Shown here piece by piece: positions 57,197 to 64,000 of a stretch of 64,000 nucleotides of DNA. The notes below the pieces were generated by a model, which did not search any database, was not told where the DNA came from, and saw only the letters and a program-made list of their open reading frames with translations. The stretch lies in NCBI RefSeq assembly GCF_000340215.1, contig NW_006921545.1, positions 525,522 to 589,521 of the forward strand. Direction: 5' to 3'. Numbering within the stretch: position 1 is the stretch's first letter; each line of letters starts with the position of its first letter. The stretch is from Pseudocercospora fijiensis CIRAD86 (Eukaryota; Ascomycota; Dothideomycetes; Mycosphaerellales; Mycosphaerellaceae). A program made the translations under genes and the position numbers.

Positions 57197-59870
57197 CTTC
57201 TCTACCGAACTCTTTCCGCGCTATCGATATACTATACTCCGCTAAGGTTAATATAATATCTAGTTTACCCGCTTAAGAATACGAAGGGTCTAAGTTACGT
57301 ATTACACTTAGGCTCGTTAAGCTTAAATATCTTTACGATTCGCGTTAGGTTCTCTCCTCCTTCTAAATAAGCTATACTATATAACGCTAGGACTAACTTA
57401 ATATCCTTTATACTCGTCGTATAGAAACCTAGGCTCTTTAAACTAGCCGCGTAGGCGAGGTACTTTATTCGTACCTACCTAGGGTATATATAGGCGTTAT
57501 AACGCTAAAATCTAAGAATAGTAAGCCTTATACTCCTAATTCAATGCCTCGCTTATCGCTTCGCTTTCCTCTCGCCGCTAGCTAGCTACTTAATATTCTC
57601 TCTATCCTTACGATAAATTATATAGCTATAAGTTTCTTAACTACCTACCTGCCTACTATAGTATTAGTTTTCGTAGTAGTAGCACTACTCTAGCGCCGTC
57701 TACGTAGTTTCTACTTACTAGCTAGTCTAGGTATAACGGAAATTTGCCTCTATTATATAGTCCTATATATTATAGAGCACGTTAGCGTAATAGGTTTTAG
57801 CTATCTATAATCGGCATTTAGTATAAAGACTAGGTTTACTAAGAGCATTTGCTACCTATCCTAATAATAGAAATGCTATAACTATTCTAGGGCCTATTCT
57901 ATATATATTTAGGAGTCGTTAACGTCTATAGTCTAGTAATATTAGTAGCTGTCTCCTATTTGTAACCCTTATTAATAGCGTTAGAAGACCTTAAACCTTC
58001 TTCGAATCTATTATTAGCTATTCCTACGATACTAATACTAAAGTAAATATCTAGGTATCCTAATTAGAAAAAGACTTATCGATAGTATAGTAGGGGATCG
58101 TCGCTCGATAGGAATACGAGGCCTAGCCTCGTATATATATACAGATAGTTAGGACCTATAGAGGACTAGGACTAGAGCATTTATACCTATAATCCTTATT
58201 CTAAATATATTAGACCGGAAGTATTAGACTACGTAGGTTAAGTAGGTTATACTCCGCTAAAAGGATAAGAATTAATAGTATATATAAGGGACGACGTAGA
58301 CGTTAGACTTAAGTCCTACTAGGAGTCTATTAGAGTTACGGTATATTAACAATCCGAAGTTAATAATCTTAAACCTAGCTATAGCCTCGAAGGTATCTAG
58401 TTTAATAGATTTCTCTCTATAGGTCCTATATAATACTTACCTTTACTACTAATTATAACTACCTCTAATTAGAATAGTAAGCTAGTTGTAGCTCTATAGC
58501 GTATAGTAGAAGCTAGTAGAAGTAGGCCGGAGATAAAGCTCTAATATATAAAATACTAGTATAGAAAGAATCAACCGAAGAAGCTATATATTTAATAGAA
58601 GTATCGAAATAGACCGGCTTTAGCTATTCGTTGCCGTCGTTAATAACGATAGTTAAAGGCCCTATAGGTCTTCGTTAGAGTATGTTAACTCTAAAGGGCG
58701 TAAGATAGACTATCTATACCTATACCTATATAGTACGTAAGCGGCTTTCGAGCTTAAATAATACTCTACGAATTACTTTAACGACTTGAGAATAAACCCT
58801 ATCTAACTATTAGTACTTAGGTTCCGCGTAATATCTAGTTATTAGGGGAGCTAGAAAAAGGCGTAAAATAGCTCGGTATAAAGGCGTACTCTTATAGGCT
58901 CGATAAAGGCGACGACTTGCCTATAACTAATTAGAATAGCGCTATCCTAGGTCTACCTTACGGCGTATTTAAAAAGCGCGCTAGAGATTTTATTTTACGT
59001 AGATACGATTCGAAGAACGGAAGGGTTAAGGCCGACCCTCGCAAATTACTAATATTAAAGGTTATATCGGGAAAACGCTACTTCGCTATATAGATATTAC
59101 TAATCGAGACTCGGAGACTTATAGCGGTAGCTTCTTTAGCCGTTAGAAGGCTTAGTAAAAAGGATACCCGAGTAGTAAGAGCGTCTAGTACGAGGGATAA
59201 TAAGAGACGGCTAAGATTACTACTTACAAGATATTTGTCTCTTTTACTAGATATCCTATCGCTACCGCTACTAGCCGAGCGTATCGTATTATATTACTAT
59301 ATAGAGATACGAAGTTAGCTCGCGTTAAAGAAGTTACTAAGGTTGTCTGAAATCTTCTAGCGATCGCCTATTTCTTATCTCTTACTATATTACTTATATA
59401 GTAAAGATAGTAGTAGCCGTCGTAATATACTTACTCTACTCTATTAGCCTATAATAATAACTGCTACGATTCGAGGGAATACGTAGCGGATATTAATATC
59501 TATTTCCGACGGCGACGTTGTTTCTAGTATAAAGTTACGGTACTTAAGCCGGCGAAGTAGAATTCCGTACTAATACGTTACGCAAAAGTATAACGCGTTA
59601 GCTTAGTTATATAACTATATAACTTCTTAGTAGGAGAAGAATAGTTATACTATATTTTAGACTATAGAATAGATAGGCTATAGGCAATTAACGAAGCTAT
59701 TTTTAAACCGCCGGTAAGGTAGTATTACGTAAGTAATCTACTACGCTATACGTAATAGTTATAAGCCCGGATTTAATCCGTAGTATTAGAGACTTCTATA
59801 GTAGGAAAAAAATTTCTATTCTATAAGACCTTTAATAACTAACAGTCTCGACGGTACTAAAAACTATTTA
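57197..59870. other. Unassigned RIP-degraded DNA upstream of the Copia relic
   Basis: No family motif was found in 2.7 kb on either strand. The plus strand around 58.93-59.10 kb has a frame with few stops (SAILGLPYGVFKKRARDFIL, RRYDSKNGRVKADPRKLL), continuing to about 59.75 kb with scattered stops, which could be an old coding region. A Copia 5' LTR should lie close to 59.4-59.87 kb but cannot be defined without its partner. The motif cttaaatatcttta-cgattcg near 57327 resembles the sequence just left of Gypsy-3 (50479-50499). Confidence 0.4.
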
Positions 59871-61876
59871 ATTAAGCTTCTATAATCGTCTATAAGATTA
59901 CTAAGATTAGTATATCTTTAATAATAGCTCTCTTATTAGCTAGTCGCCTCGGTAGTACTAAATATATTACATTTCGAGGACTAAACGACTAGGACCGCTA
60001 GTTTAAGCAAACTAAGATATATTTAACTAAGTACGAGACCTAGATATACGCGGATCCCTATTCAAATTAACTAGAAGAGCTAGTATAGCTAATAAGCCCT
60101 ATACTAGATACGGCTCGTATACTAGTAAACCCTATATATTAATAAGGGATTAAGATAGCTATAGACATCTACGGGGTCTACTTAGCGGAATTAAATCGAT
60201 TTAGGTTAGTATATAATAGATCTATCGAATCCCTAGCTAATACTATAGACGTACGCTATTACTTAGAAATTACAACCGACGATAATATAATAGTACTAAT
60301 ACTACGTATAATTCTCGTACGTCTAAACGACAAGCTTACTCTAAATACTTAAGAGCAACGAACTATAGTTAGTAAGGCCCTAGCTCGCTTAATAGGATTA
60401 TAGTAAGTTAAGAACCTAGAATAGTAGTATAAGGAGTAGCTTAACTTATATAAGAAGATAAGACGTATATAACACTTAGATCTAGATTAAATAGCAGTCT
60501 ACGTCTATATAGCAGTTACGAATATAGATAAAGCCTATAGTAAGGGGCTCTATATAATATATTAGGCCTTACCTAATACTAACTACGTCCTCTACCTAAT
60601 TAATATAGTACGAGACTATACCCGTAATATACTAGGTACTTCTACTAAGAAGGGGTTATCTTTAAGTATTATCTAGGACGTAGGAATAGGTAAAGCTAAT
60701 CCCGCTCTCTAAGCTACTAGTAACAATAATAATAAAAGGCCTAGTAAGAATAAGGGCCGTAGTAATAGTAGCAATCGTAAACTAAAGATATACGCTAAGG
60801 TTACTAGTATTTATAAGAAGAGGGCATATATAAACCGTAGTGCTTATACTATAGTAAATTACCGCCCACGTAAATAGGTTAAAGAGAAGAATAAGGATAG
60901 TAAGTAGATAGGAAAGCTAAAGTACTTTAAGGGCTGCCTACGTAGGAATAAAGGCTTCTACCTTAAATAGGCTAAATTCTTTAAGGACTTGCTAGCTATT
61001 AGAGTCGCTTAGCAATACTATAGACTAGACAATAATAATCGTAACGAGGAATCTATACTAAATAAGCTCTACCTTACCTACTTCTTCTACTCTAATATAC
61101 TATTATTTACCGGTATATTCGGTCTAACTACCTACCTTAGTATAGTAGCTTCTTTAATAGAGTAGACCCTATTTAATAGTTTAATATATAATAGGGGCTT
61201 AAACTATAATACTATTAACTATCTAGGCCGCTTTAATTTTGTACTACTTCTCTTACTAGTATCTTTAACTATTGTAACCGGCACTAGTTATAACAAGGTC
61301 GTAGCTATCGGAATAGTATCTCTTACTATTATAGCTATTACTAGCAAGCCCCTATAGATTAAACTAAGAGAATGCCTATATATTTATAACTTCTATACTA
61401 ATATCGTAGGAGGTACTCTCTTCTTCTAACGAGAATTTAAGTACTAAGAGATTAATAATATTCTATATAGCCTATAGTATAAACAACTAGTTAAGTTTGT
61501 TAGGCTAATCTATAGAACGCCCTACTATAATATTATTAGCAAAGTAGATAAAGTAGTACTAATAACTAAGTAGCTAGTCGGCTTATATAATAAGCTGCTT
61601 AAATACCTATTCTAACTAAGCCTACTATTATTATATATAATATCTCGTCGCTCCGTACGTCTACTACTACTAAGAAAGCTTATACTTAAGATAATAGATA
61701 AGGTCTTTGAATATCTAGGTACTAAGAGAGTAGGAGAGCTAGTTAATAGGGTTAAGAGAATAAAAAGGGATTATATATATAATAATAAGGTCCTAAGAAT
61801 ACTTATTTGTCCTATATATATATATATATAAGTAAAGGGCAAGAACTGTATTTCTAGGAGACTAATATACTATAAT
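59871..61876 (+). pseudogene. Copia-type gag and protease relic, 3' truncated
   Basis: The plus-strand frame read through stops shows a Ty1/Copia gag: FRGLND near 59.98 kb, LEELV then ISPILDTARI near 60.07-60.12 kb, and DVRYYLEITTDDN near 60.25 kb. A Ser/Asn/Lys-rich linker (NNNNKRPSKNKGRSNSSNRK) follows at about 60.72-60.78 kb, and a Cys/His-like motif (GCLRRNKGFYL) near 60.94 kb. The protease part follows: LIYNRGLNYNTI at about 61.18 kb, where the catalytic Asp seems to be Asn, then AIGIVSLTI and ECLYIYNFYTNIV near 61.3-61.4 kb, typical of Copia. Integrase and RT are absent because LINE copy 3 starts at 61877. Confidence 0.65.
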
Positions 61877-64000
61877 AGACTAAAGGAAAACTTATAGGGA
61901 AATGATATAGATAAAACCTAATAAACATTGCAACATTACTGAACATTATATAGTATAATGTTAACAAGAGTAAAGATAAGGTGCAGAGGAGCTTCCTTCA
62001 AGCACTGAACCTAAAAGAACATTATATTATTGCAATCTAAGAGCCCTAGCTTAACCTATATACAAAGAGACTAGCAACAGTTAAAGACCTAAGATACCAC
62101 CCAATTATCTATAACTAGGGAGCCCTAAGGACATGCATCTATATTAGCAAGGAGATAGATACAGAAACCTAGCAGGCTATACTATAGGAGGATAGGGACC
62201 TAATATCAGTTTAAGTGGAGACATCTTAAGGTATACTCCAAGTCTACTGCATATACAACCTACTACTAGACTTAAGAAGCAGTACCTAACTGAAAACCCT
62301 AGAAAGACTACCTAGAGTTATCTAGGGGAACACCTACTAAATCCTACTTAGGGATTTCAACCTCTACTACCCCCTCTAGGGCTTAGACTTTACCCTAGCT
62401 TACTACTTCCTAGTAGGAAGACTAATTAACATATTAGGGAGGGAAGGAATAGAAATTGTTACCCTAAAGGGACTAATTACTTAGGAGGCAAGAGGAAGCA
62501 GCAGTATACTAGACCTATACTTTGCATTATATTAGATTAGGAATAGGATTATAAGATATAGGGTTAACTAGGAACTAGAAGAATTATTAGACTACTTCCC
62601 GGTATAGATTGAGCTGAATATCTAAGCCAATTAGGAAAGGGAACTAGAGGAGAAGCTTAACTAGAAAGGTACCTAATAGGGTAGGATTAGGGAGGAACTA
62701 GAAAGGGACCTAAAACTAGAGGAACTCTTAACAAAGCACCTACTAAGGCTAGAGGACATTAATAAGGCAGTAGAAGAACTAATAGGAATCCTGAAACAGG
62801 TAGCTAAAAAGCATACCCTAGCAAAGAAACATTTACTATACTAGCAACTATACTAGACTAGTAAGTGTATAAGGAAGGTTAAAGTAGCAAGGAAGGCTAG
62901 GAGGCAGTAGACACAAACCTATACCTAGGAAGTATAGGACAACTATAATAAAGCCTACTAGGAAAAGAAGATCTAGATTAAGAAAGACAAGATATAAGAA
63001 TAGAGATCTATAATAGGAATAATTACAAAGAAACTAGAGGAGATATAGAGGATAGCTAAATAGGCAAGGAGACCTAAATAGGACAAGGATACGCTACTAC
63101 AATTCCCGGATATTATAGACTAATAAGGACAAATGCAGACTATAATAGAAGGGAAAGTAAGAGCCCTAGGCTAACACTTCTTCTATAGAAAAGTATAAGC
63201 AGACCTATTAGATATAAAGGAGAAAGAACAAGAGACTCTACTACTAGGCATACTAAGAAACACCTAGGTTAAACCCGAAACTATTGAAAGGATCCTAAAG
63301 AAAATTCTAGGCAATAAGGCACTAGGAGAAGACAAGATCTATAATAAACTTCTAAAAGTATATAGGAAGGGGCTAGCCCTAGCACTAGCTAATATCTTTT
63401 TATAAAGCCTAGCACTAGGACACTACCTAAGACTATTTAGGAAGTCCCTAATAGTAGTGCTAAGGAAGCCCTAGAAGGAAGACTATATACAGCTTAAGGC
63501 CTATAGACTAATAGCCCTACTTAATATAATAGGCAAGGTGCTAGAAAAAATTGTCGCTAAAAGGCTAATAACCTTTGCCGAGGAAAGGAACATCCTTCCT
63601 AAAGGCTAGATAGGAGGAAGAAAGAAGAGGTTAATACTAACAGCTATAGAACTAATTATAGAATAGATTAAGTATATCTAGCACTATAGTTAAAACTAGG
63701 TAGCAACCCTCCTCTCCCTTAATATCTTAGGAGCCTTTAATAATGTCTCCTATAAAAGGCTCCTATATATACTTAAATAGAAAGCTATACTAAACTAGAT
63801 AGTCTAATTCATCTAGTCCTTCCTATAGGAAAGATCAATATAGCTTATTCTAGGCAAATTCAAATCAGATCTAATACTAACTAAAAAGGGAATCCCCTAA
63901 GGATTAACACTCTCCCTAATCCTCTTCCTTATCTTTATAGTAGACCTACTCCTACTCCTAGAATTAAAAAACATATTAGCATTAGGGTTTATAGATAACA
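61877..64000 (+). mobile_element. LINE copy 3, plus strand, 5' truncated, runs off the window
   Basis: Similarity to copies 1 and 2 (inverted) starts abruptly at agactaaagg (61877) and continues to the last base. ORF1 is missing, so the copy is 5' truncated, as is usual for LINEs. Its 3' end and target duplication lie outside the window. It keeps clearly more CpA and TpG than copies 1 and 2 (for example caagcactgaac near 61999-62010), so it is less RIP-mutated, and long stretches of ORF2 can be read with few stops. Confidence 0.9.
61905..64000 (+). pseudogene. LINE copy 3 ORF2: endonuclease and RT (partial)
   Basis: The plus-strand frame has the endonuclease at about 62.0-62.4 kb (HYIIAIQEP, then RDFNLYYPL). 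A long Lys/Glu-rich linker follows (REELERDLKLEELLTKHLL). RT starts at about 63.2 kb: ERILKKILGNKALGEDKIYN, then LIALLNIIGKVLEKIVAKRL, GGRKKR and KGIP. The last bases give LALGFIDN, where the second catalytic Asp is again Asn. Trp codons are mostly TAG. The frame is cut by the window end just after the active site. Confidence 0.87.

Noticed and set aside
58150..58350. Copia RNase H/RT remnant or Copia LTR
   Set aside because: A few residues looked suggestive, but no motif could be followed over more than a dozen codons on either strand.
1..64000. Stop codon reassignment, since TAG and TAA sit at conserved Trp and Gln positions throughout
   Set aside because: Both codons replace both Trp and Gln, and Cys-to-Tyr, His-to-Tyr and Asp-to-Asn changes occur alongside. 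One C-to-T process at CpA explains all of them.
1..64000. Host protein-coding genes or tRNAs
   Set aside because: I found no frame without transposon affinity or RIP damage and no tRNA-like cloverleaf by eye. A tRNA scan was not possible.

Overview
This window is a nested pile of dead transposable elements from a filamentous ascomycete (Pezizomycotina-type) genome. I found no host gene, tRNA or rRNA. Almost every element is full of C-to-T and G-to-A changes. CpA and TpG are rare and TpA is abundant. Gln and Trp codons have become TAA or TAG, Cys and His have become Tyr, and Asp has become Asn. This is the footprint of repeat-induced point mutation (RIP), a fungal process that mutates duplicated DNA. 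The species cannot be named from this sequence.

Layout. (1) 1-12342: a 394-bp fragment and then copy A of a minus-strand Ty3/Gypsy chromovirus (called Gypsy-1 here; 197-bp LTRs), with LINE copy 1 inserted in its integrase. (2) 12343-14430: the 3' part of a plus-strand chromovirus (Gypsy-4). (3) 14431-32631: Gypsy-1 copy B, which has lost its 3' end and carries three insertions: a complete plus-strand chromovirus (Gypsy-2, 16935-23832, 346-bp LTRs), LINE copy 2 (25865-30727), and a 974-bp terminal-inverted-repeat element (31465-32438) inside its LTR. (4) 32632-36530: a minus-strand hAT transposase relic. (5) 36536-43646: Gypsy-1 copy C, complete, with an exact 5-bp target duplication and the least decay. 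(6) 43652-46300: unassigned degraded DNA with a tandem-repeat block and a GC palindrome. (7) 46301-49740: a minus-strand Gypsy fragment (gag and RT) split by a 2.1-kb LTR-flanked element with no recognisable pol. (8) 50500-57191: a plus-strand Gypsy element (Gypsy-3) with about 705-bp LTRs. (9) 57197-61876: unassigned DNA and then a Copia gag-protease relic. (10) 61877-64000: LINE copy 3, plus strand, running off the window.

Working together: nothing here looks functional as a unit. The order of events can be read from the nesting. Gypsy-1 B came first, then Gypsy-2, LINE copy 2 and the inverted-repeat element entered it. Exact target duplications support the Gypsy-2, Gypsy-3, Gypsy-1 C, LINE 1 and LINE 2 boundaries. 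All domain calls come from hand translation, reading through the in-frame stops. Coding ends are approximate, but LTR and insertion junctions are base-level.

The sequences most worth a second look are the 974-bp inverted-repeat element, the antisense Cys-rich/coiled-coil frame at the 3' end of Gypsy-2, and the 2.1-kb LTR-flanked element.
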